Position numbers and translations under genes: made by a program. Shown piece by piece: positions 1-10,543 of a DNA stretch of 64,000 nucleotides (positions are counted from its first letter, which is position 1; each line of letters starts with the position of its first letter). The notes beneath the pieces are model-generated. The model saw only the letters and a program-made list of their open reading frames with translations. It did no database searches and was not told the origin of the DNA. This DNA is from Paramecium octaurelia (lineage: Eukaryota > Ciliophora > Oligohymenophorea > Peniculida > Parameciidae): the NCBI GenBank assembly GCA_905182995.1, contig CAJJDP010000138.1, positions 248,001 to 312,000 of the forward strand, read 5' to 3'.

Positions 1-2
1 TT

Positions 3-1080
3 GATCCTGAACGCAAAGCTCCATTTGCATTTGTCAGTTTCAGCAGACATCAAGATGCCAAAGAAGCATAAAGAACATTAGGCACTACCATAGGAGCTAA
101 TCCATCGAAGGATCCATTGAATACTGGGAGAAAGATGTACGTCGGATGGGCATAAACAAAAACAGATAGAAAACAGCAAAGAGATAATAATATCTATTAA
201 AAATATGTTTACGCTGATCATCTGAATAGAAATGTTACGGAAGACATGATTAGATAAACATTGAAAGATGCTGGTTATGGGGATATTTGCATGGTATTAT
301 TGATATGCTATTCTATAATAGATTAGATTGGAAAAGATGCAATAAGGATTTCAATAAATCATCAGAATCGGATATATTGTATTTGAATAAGCTTAAGATG
401 CAAATAAGTTGATCAAATCATTCAAGGAGAATGAAAAGTTCGATGAAATCAAAAATCTTTTTGATCCAAACGTTGAGTAGGCTGGTGGAAAATACTTCCA
501 ACATCTGTTCCCTCAACATTCCCAATCAAAAGGATAGAGAAGACCTAATTAGAGGCAGTCTCCAACCAGAAGAATGTACTAAATGCCTCCAGGACCAGCC
601 TAATTTGGTCCTAGAATGCCCTTCCCATTCCCCATGTAACAATAGAGAGTTCCAGGTGGTGGAATGAGAAGACCATATCAATAGTAATTCCCCAATCCCA
701 TAAGACAAACTCCATTGCCTCCTCCAGTTCAATAGGTCACTGACTTGAGTTCACTTCAAGCTGTTGCCTTCGATAAACGATAAGATTTAGTCGATTTATT
801 GGGCAACTTGGAAAATTTCAAGGCCAAACCTGAAGAAGAGCAAGTCAAATAATTATAGTAATCTTTGGCATTAATTATTTCTAGAATGATGTTGTATTAT
901 AGAATCAAAACAAAATTAAACAAAGACACAGAATCTCATTGGAAGAAAGTAAGTGAAGTGCTTTCAGATCCTTCCAATTACACAGTTGATGAAATCCTCG
1001 ATATGATCAAGAATGAAGATCAATTTAATGAGTTAGTCGACGATGCTGTTGCCTAATTGAAGGAGGAAGCACATTGGTGA
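3..1080 (+). CDS. PABP: Poly(A)-binding protein, 5' end cut by the window
   Basis: The visible 350 codons cover the end of one RRM (RNP1-like KAPFAFVSF), a second RRM beginning YQKYVYADHLNRNVTED, a proline/glutamine/arginine-rich linker and a C-terminal MLLE (PABC)-like domain ending EILDMIKNEDQFNELVDDAVAQ-type sequence. That order is the classical cytoplasmic PABP layout, so the protein should bind poly(A) tails and recruit translation factors through MLLE. One 28-base intron at 294-321 must be removed to join the two halves of the last RRM. All TAA/TAG codons inside read as Gln; the stop is TGA. The MLLE core is diverged, so partner binding is inferred. The N-terminal RRMs lie outside the window. 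Confidence 0.88.
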
Positions 1081-1113
1081 TAAATTTATTGTTTGTTCAA
1101 ATATAAATATATT

Positions 1114-1545
1114 TCAACGAAATCTATTTGTATGATATTCTGAAATCCCAGGATTCGATAACCATAGATCATACTCCAAATAGTACCAACCTTGAATGCC
1201 CAAATGCAAACTCAACAATACTCCATACAGGATCAATCCCGTTTTCAGCATATACTTTTATTGAATCTGCTTCAACTTCTGCTGATATTGGAATTATTCA
1301 ATCCTGATATTTTTAACGATCTCCTAATTATCAAATTGACTCTGATTTGCAATCTTGATTGCCTATTGAATCACATCATCATTTCTATCTCTACATTTAA
1401 AGATCTCTAAAAAGGCTCCTGAATTTTACTCGATCTCATAACTTAATCGAATTGCTTTCAACTGGATTGGGATGTCTTTGAAAGTCTCTTTGCTTAGTAA
1501 CTATTAAATATTTGCTTATTTTAATTGATTGATAAATGATTGCAT
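1114..1545 (-). CDS. Small coiled-coil protein with one C-terminal membrane segment
   Basis: A single uninterrupted frame of 143 residues, read with TAA/TAG as Gln and ending at TGA. Residues 1-95 are charged and Gln-rich with heptad character. They are followed by a hydrophobic stretch (LILYGVLLSLHLGIQGWYY) and a short acidic/aromatic tail. Coiled coil followed by a membrane segment faintly recalls mitochondrial MCU/CCDC90-type proteins, but the MCU pore signature WDIMEP is not present, so I assign no function. It sits tail to tail with the PABP gene, 33 bases away, and 48 bases downstream of the Sec61 gamma gene on the same strand. Confidence 0.6.
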
Positions 1546-1593
1546 TGCAAATTATATGTATATTTATGATAAAATGTAAATGTAACACAAAAA

Positions 1594-1844
1594 TCAATTG
1601 GCACTTAATATAATATTGTTTATTGGAATGAAAACCAACTTAATAAAGTATCCGACAGCTCCCATAACTGCAAAGCCAATAGCACATGATGTTGCAATTT
1701 TAATGTACTCTATTTGAAATTGTACATTCATTTACCTCTTTTATCTGGTTTAGTGCATTTTCTAATAAATCTGTAACTCTCCTAACCGAAACTTTGTACA
1801 TCCTACAATATTCCATTGATTCCATTCAAGGTTTCTTGACTCAT
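1594..1844 (-). CDS. SEC61G: Sec61 gamma subunit of the ER translocon
   Basis: A 74-residue tail-anchored protein with one 26-base intron at 1710-1735. After splicing it reads [20 protein letters not shown], then a hydrophobic helix [20 protein letters not shown] and the family ending IPINNIIL. The FI(R/K)KCxKPD motif and the IPINNII ending are diagnostic of Sec61 gamma/SecE. Length and topology (cytosolic N-terminal amphipathic helix, one C-terminal transmembrane helix) match the family. It clamps the Sec61 channel during protein import into the ER. The gene is complete and the start is the only in-frame ATG giving the usual length. Confidence 0.96.
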
Positions 1845-1943
1845 TTTAAATTTAATATTGAATTTCTCACTTAATCATTTCTCAATTTATATTCACACTA
1901 TACGTGTTAAATTAATTTATATAATTATAATGCAATTATATAA

Positions 1944-3058
1944 TCATTTTGGAAATATCTGATTGTCAATCATGTTCCTATTAACAAACTTTTACTCCCT
2001 GTATTGAGTGGGGACTGCCTCAATAGGATTCTTGTAGAACTGGCCTAAAAAATAAGATCACTTCATATCTCATACCATATCCCTTATACTGAGCATCGTC
2101 CATTTCTTTCCTCTTATTTAAGACTCTGCTATTTTGTCTATTATGATTAATGTTCTCAGTCTCCTGAATATCCGTGTTGAAGATATTCGAACTTTTGTTC
2201 TTCATCGAGGTTACTTTGTGTTGTTGCACTAATGAAGGTAAACATTCTCAATACATTAACTAAATTAACTAAGTGCATCATCCTACTGCTATTATTGTTA
2301 GGGCTCTTGAACTCTTTAATTAGTGTAGGCATTCTCATAAGCCTATCCTGTAATTGGATGATATTAGGCTACTGGTGGTTTACCAGTATTCTACTGCTTA
2401 CTTCCACTGTTTCCTTATTTGTACTAAACACATTATTATATAAGATACCTTATAATAGAGCTGTTCCTCTTCGACATTTGGTTATTGGTAGTGATCGTAT
2501 TTGTTGGATTATTGTAACAATTATGGTTGTTCATAAGTGTTGGAAGGGTTATTATTATTTGAATATTGTTTTCCATTATTATAACCATCCAAAGCATCCT
2601 AGTAGTATTACTCGGGTTGCTTATACAAGGCAGCGAGCTCTTGTTTTTTGTTCATTTCTTGAAGATACAACTACTTCATGTAATCGTCATCTTGATTTTA
2701 CTAATTATGTTATTGAATACTTCCACAACTGGCACATAGGTTTGTGTTTGATATTGGGGGATGTATGAATTTCTTTGATCTTGCCCCACTTTTCCTGCTA
2801 TTTTGGTGTCTCCCTTTCTAGATTGATCAATGTCCCATCCGATTTTGAATCCTTGTCTGTTGTTTGAGTTATCTGGCAAATATTAAATTAATAATAGCTA
2901 CCATTGTATGTTCTGATGGAGTTCCTTTTATCTCCGTCATAAAGCACTTAATTTTTGGGTCCTCCTCTAGACTAATAAAGACTTATAAAATTTTTAAAAC
3001 CATTGCTAATTCTTCTGTATTTTTGAAATTTAATTAATTAATTTTCCAATATACACAT
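1944..3058 (-). CDS. Q/N-rich protein of unknown function, five introns
   Basis: Five introns (2873-2901, 2701-2720, 2424-2448, 2229-2254, 2045-2075) join six exons into 327 codons that sum exactly to frame and end at TGA. The N-terminal third is basic (GFKIGWDIDQSRKGDTKIAG). The middle is rich in Gln, Asn and Tyr (QEMNKKQELAALYKQPEQYY and a poly-Gln/Asn run) and the C-terminus reads YKGYGQFYKNPIEAVPTQ. I do not recognise a domain. The low-complexity middle resembles many ciliate RNA-binding or cytoskeletal proteins, but this is only composition. The 20-base intron at 2701-2720 is at the lower size limit for Paramecium. Confidence 0.72.
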
Positions 3059-3121
3059 TAAAATTCAAATATATGTCGTTAATTATAAATTAATAGATTC
3101 AAATATCCCTAAGATCATTAA

Positions 3122-5743
3122 TCACTTTATTTATTAATTTATAGTTTTTAATTCAATATTAATTTTCGCATTCGACTATATCTCCAACAGTCGGTTCCTC
3201 AAATTGATGTCGTCAGCCAAGTCAGTATCATTTCTAACGTAATTCGCATATGTACTTCATGAAATTGACATGCAATTCTCTCAATTCAGACCAAGACTTA
3301 ATTGAAGACAACATCACAGTCACCGAATTCCCAGAACTCTGAACACTCTCAAGACTCAGAAACAACCTCTGCAACTCCTTCAACTTACACAACCCCTTAA
3401 ACAAAGTGTTCACACCTTCATCCCCTAATGGATTGCTAATTTCCAATTAATTGATTACTGATCAAGAATCAAGTTTACTGTTTCTAACTAAGTAGCTTAA
3501 CCGAAGCCATTGTACAGCAACTCCATTCCATCCAATCCAATTTAGTTCGACCTGAAATTCAGACTGATGCTCCTCAACTTCTATTGCGTCACCAAAAACC
3601 TATTGACATACCTCAATCCAAAGGAAGAACACGACACACTAAGTTTTAATGTATTGCACTCACTTCTCAATCCAAAATTTTAATTCTCTCAATTTTTGCT
3701 ACATCTCATAAATGGCCTTTGCCAAAAATCTGACTCCCTCATCCTCTATACGATTTTTGGACAAATCAATTACTAAAGTACTCAACTTCTGCAATCTTGG
3801 TAACACCAAACCCAAAGATTCGCATCCCTTCTTTGTAATTTGATTGCTCCACAAAGTCAAATTTAAATGCTTAACCTTCTCGCATTTGGACAGTCCCTTG
3901 GCAAACTCCTCAACTCCCAAATCTTTGATTTGAGATCCCCAAAGTACCAATTCGCAATTCTCCAACTCGGATATGCTCTCTCCAAGATCAGAAAAACCCT
4001 CATTGTGCATAGGATTGCTGCTTTTAAACGATAAGAAGTACTTAGAAAAATTAATGGTCAATTGAGTAAGGAGTGGCAATCGCTTCATTGATTACCTCAG
4101 CAATTTAGAGAGCACTTAATTCATCTAATTACTTTCGAGACCTAAATCGAGCTTTTTCAGATTTGGCATGGCACTTATAAGTGAAAAAAATGCTTCACAA
4201 CAATCCATAGGTAGATGATTTCTTAATTAATTTAGAAGAACTAATACAATCCGAAATCCAATTTCAACTCTTCCATTTGAACAAGTCCCTCTAAAAGGGG
4301 CAATGAATTATTAATGCCCTCATCAGAGATTTAATTATTAGGTAGTTCCAAGGTTAATCGCTTCAATTCACTCATCTTCATAATGGCCTTAGTTAAGAAC
4401 AGCAATCCCAAATTGCCCAATTTATTACTATAAATAGAAAGAAGACTCATACTTCCATAGATGCAATTGCAATTCTTTCAACTTTTGAGCTCTACTCAAA
4501 ATCTTTTCGATGGGTGCGATGGTTCTCACATTCAAACAACTCATCTCCAATTTTATTTGTAAAGTGATCATTTAAAAATTTTTAACTTGCTATGCTATGG
4601 TTTCTAAGAATTTAAGTAAATCGTCTTGTGACTTGTTCTGCATTCCATTAAGATCCAATTGCACATCCTCCTTATTTTTAATATCCAATTATAGATTGTC
4701 CAAATTGGAGATGGATTATAGATGTTTGTGGTTGATTTTGGCAGGCTATTTTAAATGAGGAATGACATACAGATTTAACTTCCAAATAGGATCTTTCTTC
4801 AATAATTTGACTCAGTTGTGAGAAGTCGTATCTCTGATCAGGAGAGATGTCCAACATGAGCTTCAGAATTTTGGAAACCCCTTTGATCCTGGGGTACAAT
4901 TCTTTGACTTGCTTTCGTTTTTCTCTTAAATAATTGTAGAGCTTCACTTCGTCATCAAACAATTCTTCTCTTTACTAATATGAAAATTGGGTATGATACC
5001 TGTTTTGTCATATTTTGAGAGGTAGCAAACAACAGGAAGACCAATCCAAGTGAGAAAACGTCACTCTTGTAAGGATTGTACTTGGCTTGATGCTTTCTTC
5101 TTTTGTAAGCTCGATAGACTTCTGGAGCTTAGTATAAAACGGTGCCTCCGATGGTTCTTGATCTTGATTCCTCGTCAATAATTTCAGTACCAAAACCAAC
5201 CTGCGTTAAATGAGGAGACTTACATCGCAAACTTTAAACAATAGATTTTCGTCATTGAAAAGTATAATATTCTCTGGTTTGATATCTCTGTGTGCTATTT
5301 TAATTTCTTGGAGATGCGAATGCGCTTTGATCATAGTGGCAAAGAAATCAGCCACTTCATACTCCTGAAATCTGAATTCGGGATCTGATTACTTTTTGGA
5401 GGAGATGTATTGCTATAAGTTGGTGATGCCCAATTCCATGACAATACAGCCGAAGGTGATTGCCTGCATTTAAGAGATGAATGAGTACTTTATCATGTGT
5501 GGTCACCTTCTCATAATAGAAACTATCCTCAAAGGATATAATGTTTGGATGTGGATAAACTTTTATTTTTTGTAGGATCTAAATCTCCTACTAAAACCTC
5601 TCTCTCAATTACTCATCAATCAGCACTTGCTTTATACAACACTTTTGCTTTGTCTACAGATTTTCAGCCAAATAAACTTCATTCCAAGTTTTCGCAAGTA
5701 TACTGAGATACCGATATTCTGGGTTTACATTACCAGTCATCAT
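3122..5743 (-). CDS. Protein kinase fused to RNI-type leucine-rich repeats
   Basis: About 800 residues from roughly ten small exons. Residues 1-320 are a Ser/Thr kinase: the ATP-binding lysine sits in KCCIKQVL, the catalytic loop is [11 protein letters not shown], the magnesium loop is CDVGFG (DVG instead of DFG) and the APE motif is YQAPE. Residues about 340-770 are ribonuclease-inhibitor-like LRRs, with repeated NxxxDEGxxxL and LKxLxLxL patterns such as NPLGDEGVNTLFKGL. The Asp that binds magnesium and the HRD Asp are present, so activity is plausible despite the Phe to Val change. Kinase-LRR fusions of this order are common in ciliates. A 21-base, frame-neutral candidate intron in the LRR region leaves the exact length uncertain by seven residues. 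Confidence 0.85.
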
Positions 5744-5785
5744 ATTTTTTTTATATTATTAAAATATTATAACTTGTAACATTCT

Positions 5786-6538
5786 TCATAAATGACTCCT
5801 GGCCAAATCTGATATTGGTCCTTCCAATTCCAGCAATTTTGCCCATCCCTCATCCGAATACAAAAGACACTGCTATGGCCACTCATCGAATAATTTTCCA
5901 TTGAATTCTACCGTCTCCCCTCCTTGTGTATGATTCTGTAACACATACAATTTCCCATTAAACTTGGTGCACATTAAATAACATTCAGTATCAAATTTGA
6001 AATTAAATTTTAGTTTCACATCTATTTCTGCAGGAATGAGTTCCATTATTCCTAAATCATATTCATATGAACCATAGAGATAAATGATCTGTGAATTGTT
6101 TTTGAAAGACTCCGCAGACACCACCACCTTGGCCTAATAAACAAGCAATTTCATTATATCAATTTGAATTGTGAATTTTCCTTTAATTTGATATTCACTT
6201 TATTTCAAATTCAGTGGTTAATTTACATTTAAACTGAGGTTGGCTGGTTGACTTACCAATCCACCTATTTACAGGACTGCAGTTTGGTTATTATCAATGA
6301 TGAATGTCCTTTACAGAGGATCAGGATAAAATGTCTATTTGAACAAACCGAGCACATCAACTTCAAACTTCTCCTACTTTAGGAGGAAATATCCTTGCTC
6401 ATTGCAAACCACCTATTATCCATCATACGAGATTGTCAAAATGGCTCCAACTGGCAATTTATCTCTCGTTAATAATTAACCCAATTCATTTACTCTTCTC
6501 GCAAATAGTAAGTTAATTACTAAAAATATATATAACAT
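5786..6538 (-). CDS. Predicted secreted protein
   Basis: One open frame of 250 residues without introns. It begins with a hydrophobic stretch (MLYIFLVINLLFARR) that fits a cleavable signal peptide. The rest is soluble, beta-rich and repetitive in feel: two copies of an LxxxPVGAILTI / LIPAEIDVKL-like pattern followed by short FNGKL segments. No second membrane helix is evident, so I infer a secreted or lumenal protein. A shorter start at 6154 is possible but would lose the signal peptide. No family was recognised. It lies 42 bases upstream of the LRR-kinase start, on the same strand. Confidence 0.62.
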
Positions 6539-6572
6539 AAGTTTAATTTATAAATAAAATACACACAAGATC

Positions 6573-8427
6573 TCATTTAAAATTCCACTTCATCTTGATT
6601 AAATACTTCAATCTGATCTAAGCAACGTCATAGACAATGAATTCGTTGTACAATAAGGACGTCTAAATTAATACGATTTATTACATTAGGAACACCAGAA
6701 GGAACTCCTTTTCCAATCGGCACCTTGACTTCTGGCATGCCTGGGAATGGAATGTTTTCAGATTGAGGAGGCATTGTCTTACCTCTTCCCCATGTGCTGT
6801 GTTTCCCTTAAGGTAATTGATTAGCATGATAATCTGAATAGAACTTCTCATTTGGATTTCCCAAGGCCACATCACACAATAATATCAGTCCTGTATTGTT
6901 TTCTTTTGTGACTGCACAATAATTTGCTGATTTTGAAACCATATCTGCAAAATAGACACCCTATTTTGATGAATTTAACTATTACCTTTCCAAACATATA
7001 TCCTGTAACTGGAGCCTCAGGAGGGGCAATTCTTAAGCCTTAACTTAGAATACCCACAAAGTTTGTAAGTCTAGATCCATGCCATAACAACATTCTATTG
7101 CCTAATTCCTTTTTGAAACGATTATCATCTTGTTCTTTCTGCAATTCAAAAACATCCAACACTTCTAATCCATATCCTCTATGGGTTTCACAATGTGTGT
7201 TTTATACGAATTACTTTATAGTTGATACTTTTTCATCAGTAGGTTCTAAGAATTGCATATTTATTCCTAATTTTTTGAAATTTTCGTCAATAACATTTGA
7301 ATCATCTGAATTTTCTTCTAAAATCTTTGTAGCAATTTAAATGTGTTGAATTGATTCCAACATATCTAATTTAATTTTAACCATCTAAGGAGTTTCAATA
7401 ACAGGAGCTCGTAAAAATCCAAAATCATGGGGGATCTGACTGTAAAACTCACTTGAGAGTCTTTCTAAGACTGTGTAATCGGGAATCTTATTTTGCAATT
7501 CTTCTGATATCTATTTAAGAACCTCAAATCCTTTTTTAATAGTGGAAACAGCCAATTTCCCTAAAGGCGTTTTCTTGGCATCATACCCAATACTAGTGAT
7601 ATATTGATTAACAATACTCTTTCATCTAATTATTAATCATCTTCATATCAAAAATCAATCTAACCAGATCCTTTATCTTAGTATGTAATTCACTCTTATA
7701 GTATGATTACTTTTCCCTTTATTCTCTGAGTGTCTCCAACCTCATCAACTCCTATTGATCTTGTTCTCCACTATAATCCCTTTCCAACACTCTATATTCT
7801 CCTTTAACACTTTTCTATCTCACTTTACTCTCATAGGCTTTTTTTGCAGATTCAGTTTTTAGGAATGATTGCTTGGCTGATGAACCTTCAACACCAACTC
7901 TACCCCATCTGGTGTACAAATAAAAAAAGTCTAAAAATTAAAATGATTTCTTACCTTTATCTTTCTTTTTCAATAATTGAACAATATAAAACTTGTTATT
8001 ATTATTAGCACCCATAATATTGGTTTGATTCATCATGCAATCGTAAATTTTACCATTTTCTTCATACACTACATAATTCTCTTAATCATCAAAATATTCA
8101 TCGACAGGTGCACTTATAGTACCCTTATTGATATTTGAAGTATCATCCTTCTATTTGCCATCCTAACCATTTTTTATTGGAGATGGTGATTTCGATTTTT
8201 TCGAATTCTTTCTAGAAGGAATGTTCTTGGGTGAAAGATTAGCTTTTCCATCTTTATCTTTTGATTGTGATACATCTTTAACAGCTTTATCGATAATTTC
8301 TCTATAATTGTTATAATTGAGAATACTATTTTTTATCCTCTGCTTTATCAGTTTTTTTAGATCTAGTTGCTCTACCGGTTGGTGGAGGTGAACTGGTGAC
8401 TTTTGAAGTTGGTTTTTTGGGAGGCAT
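6573..8427 (-). CDS. PARP: WGR-type poly(ADP-ribose) polymerase (PARP2/3-like)
   Basis: 577 residues after removal of five introns (8302-8326, 7931-7954, 7593-7617, 6961-6985, 6663-6684). The order is: basic Lys/Pro/Ser-rich N-terminus, WGR domain ([10 protein letters not shown] ... [14 protein letters not shown]), the helical PARP regulatory domain ([13 protein letters not shown] ... [10 protein letters not shown]) and the ADP-ribosyltransferase fold. The catalytic triad is visible: His in LLWHGSR, Tyr in [14 protein letters not shown], and Glu in [10 protein letters not shown] just before the C-terminus. No zinc fingers precede the WGR, so it resembles PARP2/3 rather than PARP1. The basic N-terminus probably contacts damaged DNA in the nucleus. 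The last intron splits the region just before the catalytic Glu. Confidence 0.94.
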
Positions 8428-8609
8428 TGAAAATAGGATATCAAAATTAATAATCCTGATTGAATGTTTGATATTTATAGAATGAAATCAGAATTAGTTC
8501 AGAATTAAATATGTAAATATATTCAATCAGTAAATTTGCTTCTAAAAATAAAAATATTAAATTAACGAGATTTTATATTCCTTATTCCTAGATTCATATC
8601 AATCATATT

Positions 8610-9535
8610 CATAAAAAGTATTCTAGAATCTGATTCCAAATCTTTGTTTGAGCATACTTATTTGATTTTCACCTTTTTAAAATCTATGAGCTCTCATTTC
8701 TGATTTATCACTAAATTCATAAACAGACCCTGAACTACCTAATTTATAGCATTAATTAGGAATAGGAGAAGAGACAATTATCATTAATTATTTTGTGTAT
8801 AAAATGTGATACTCGTACTTAATGAAATCTTAGAAATATTACTAAATTTTGTATTTCAAAACTTTAAGTAAACACATTCTAGCCTAATTCTTTACACACT
8901 CAACTTTTTGTTTCTCCAAACCCTTTTAAATCCTCATCACTTGGGTTCATTCCAAAGTAATTTACAAATCTATTTATTAATAGAGATTTTTGACAATCTA
9001 TTTTTAGTGCTCTTCCCGAAAATATTTTATAACAACACTGTCATACATCATCTAATGCCTTAGCCACTTAGATTATTCCACAATATACTCATCACACTTT
9101 CTCATCAATAAATCCTGACAAATAATGGCATGTCATCAAAGGATTAAGTTAAATATCTCCAAATATCTAAGGAGCTCTATATCCTCATGGTTTCATAGGA
9201 TAATCAAATTTTGAGTAAGAATTCGAGATGCTTGATTGCTTCTTAACAATGTTATTTTGTCATGATTCTTGATTTTTAATGCATAAAGCAAACAAATTGA
9301 TTCTTTACTGTGAAATCCTCTTTTATCATAATCCCCCTAGATCAGATAATTTTGGTCTCAAAATTCTCCAATTGTTTGAAAATCTCAAAGAGATCATATA
9401 ATTAACTGGAGGGTGGATTCATGGGACATTTCCTTCCTCAGTGAAGATTTCTCTTATTTTTGCACAGCGTTGATATTCTTCTTTCTGCTTCAATAGTTCT
9501 CAATTTTTAAATGAGATGTCTAAATCAGTTTGCAT
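8610..9535 (-). pseudogene. Decayed PP2A-like Ser/Thr phosphatase catalytic subunit
   Basis: Starting at the ATG at 9535 the three minus frames carry recognisable, interrupted pieces of a PPP-family phosphatase in the right order. These are LLKQKEEYQR..IREIFTEEGNV, HPPV, the remains of the GDYVDRG block as RGFHSKESICLLYALKIKN, the GNHESR block as LRSNQASRILTQN, and IFGDIFNL. Near the end are PNQCYKLGSSGSVYEF and RAHRFQKGEN. Several in-frame TGA codons and frame changes separate them, the GDxHG metal motif is lost, and GNHE reads SNQA. This is a dead gene with no coding capacity for an active enzyme. Its length is close to the full 300-residue family size, so the whole gene decayed in place. 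Confidence 0.82.
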
Positions 9536-9581
9536 AATTGTATATATATTTATTTATATATGAAATTCTCTAAATAGACAA

Positions 9582-9943
9582 TCAATTAGTTGGTTTGTCT
9601 TCTATGGCTTTCTATTAGGTTGATTCCCACGTCAATCTTCTTATTAATAATCTTCCCTACAATGTTGCATTAAAGAGATGCATGCAAAATAGAATGTAGC
9701 TTTGGGGAGATATCCTGAGTGCCCATCTCATAAATAATGATGAATAGCCTAATTTTTTGAGAGATTCTTACAAACCAACACACATTGCATCTCCTTGCTG
9801 ATTTTGGCAGGATCTCTATTCCAATCATACAAGGCTTGAATTGGGAAAAACCAATTGCACACTGGAGCCCAAAAATGAGTAGTTTTGGGGCCAGTTGAAG
9901 AATGCACCCAAGTCCAAAACATTCCTGAAACTTTGCTAGCCAT
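9582..9943 (-). CDS. MPC: Mitochondrial pyruvate carrier subunit (MPC family)
   Basis: 112 residues after splicing a 23-base intron at 9749-9771. The family signature is clear: TTHFWAPVCNWFFPIQALYD, then a helix ending in CYSSLFMRWALRISP and FCMHLFNATLQGRLL. MPC proteins carry pyruvate across the inner mitochondrial membrane as MPC1/MPC2 heterodimers. The THFW(G/A)PVxNW block is closest to MPC1, but I would not exclude an MPC2 assignment. Size and three amphipathic or hydrophobic helices fit. The C-terminal tail KAIEDKPTN is longer and more polar than usual. The gene follows the dead phosphatase on the same strand at 47 bases. Confidence 0.9.
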
Positions 9944-10279
9944 TCGATTATATTATTATTAATATTAATTTCAAATCCGAGCTACGCTATTAATCATCGT
10001 AATATTCCAAAAATATATATATTTGCACTTACACTAATTATTAAATTGAATTGGTAGTTATTCAAAGATTGCTAGAATTAAATTGAAGATGCGTGTATCT
10101 TGGATTATGGTTGAATATTAATAAATTAATAAACCAAAGTTATGACATATTTAATAATTATTATTTATTCTAAACATTTCTATAGCATTTTAGTAAGAAA
10201 ATCAAACATACACATGAAATATGTTGGCTTTTTTATAAAAATAATAAATATAACATAAAAGTCATGTGCTTTTATTGGC
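9944..10279. other. AT-rich spacer, no gene seen
   Basis: Very AT-rich spacer between the pyruvate carrier start and the end of the next minus-strand gene. I see no open frame, repeat or RNA-like element. It should hold the carrier's promoter. Confidence 0.5.
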
Positions 10280-10518
10280 TCATCCATTGAGAGGGGCTAG
10301 CATTGGATCCACTATATTCTTTTTGTACTTAGGGGCGTCTTTGATATCTCTGAAATCAATCAACTATAATTCTGAGGAGATGTTTGTACTTTCTTCTTGA
10401 ACTTGCGTCTTTCAATACAATGACAGCCACAGAGGATGAATGCCAAGACTACAATTACTACTTGGGAGATTATCCAGGAGTAGAGTTCGAATTTATTATT
10501 ATCTTCGTTCTCAGACAT
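10280..10518 (-). CDS. Small single-pass membrane protein
   Basis: 70 residues after removing a 26-base intron at 10364-10389. The layout is an acidic N-terminus (SENEDNNKFELYS), one transmembrane helix (WIISQVVIVVLAFILCGCHC) with Cys residues at its cytosolic edge, a basic stop-transfer patch (ERRKFKKK) and a short tail ending DPMLAPLNG. The Cys cluster beside the helix could be palmitoylated (inference). No family recognised. It is divergent with the kinase that starts at 10544, only 25 bases between the two ATGs, so the pair probably shares a bidirectional promoter. Confidence 0.72.
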
Positions 10519-10543
10519 TTATGTTAATTTAAATTATAATCAT

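Noticed and set aside
1114-1545. Mitochondrial calcium uniporter
   Set aside because: Coiled coil plus membrane helix is suggestive, but the pore motif and the second helix are absent and the protein is too short.
2232-2768. Long plus-strand standard-code open frame
   Set aside because: It is antisense to a six-exon minus-strand gene whose spliced frame sums exactly; the plus frame is mostly hydrophobic translation of Asn/Gln codons.
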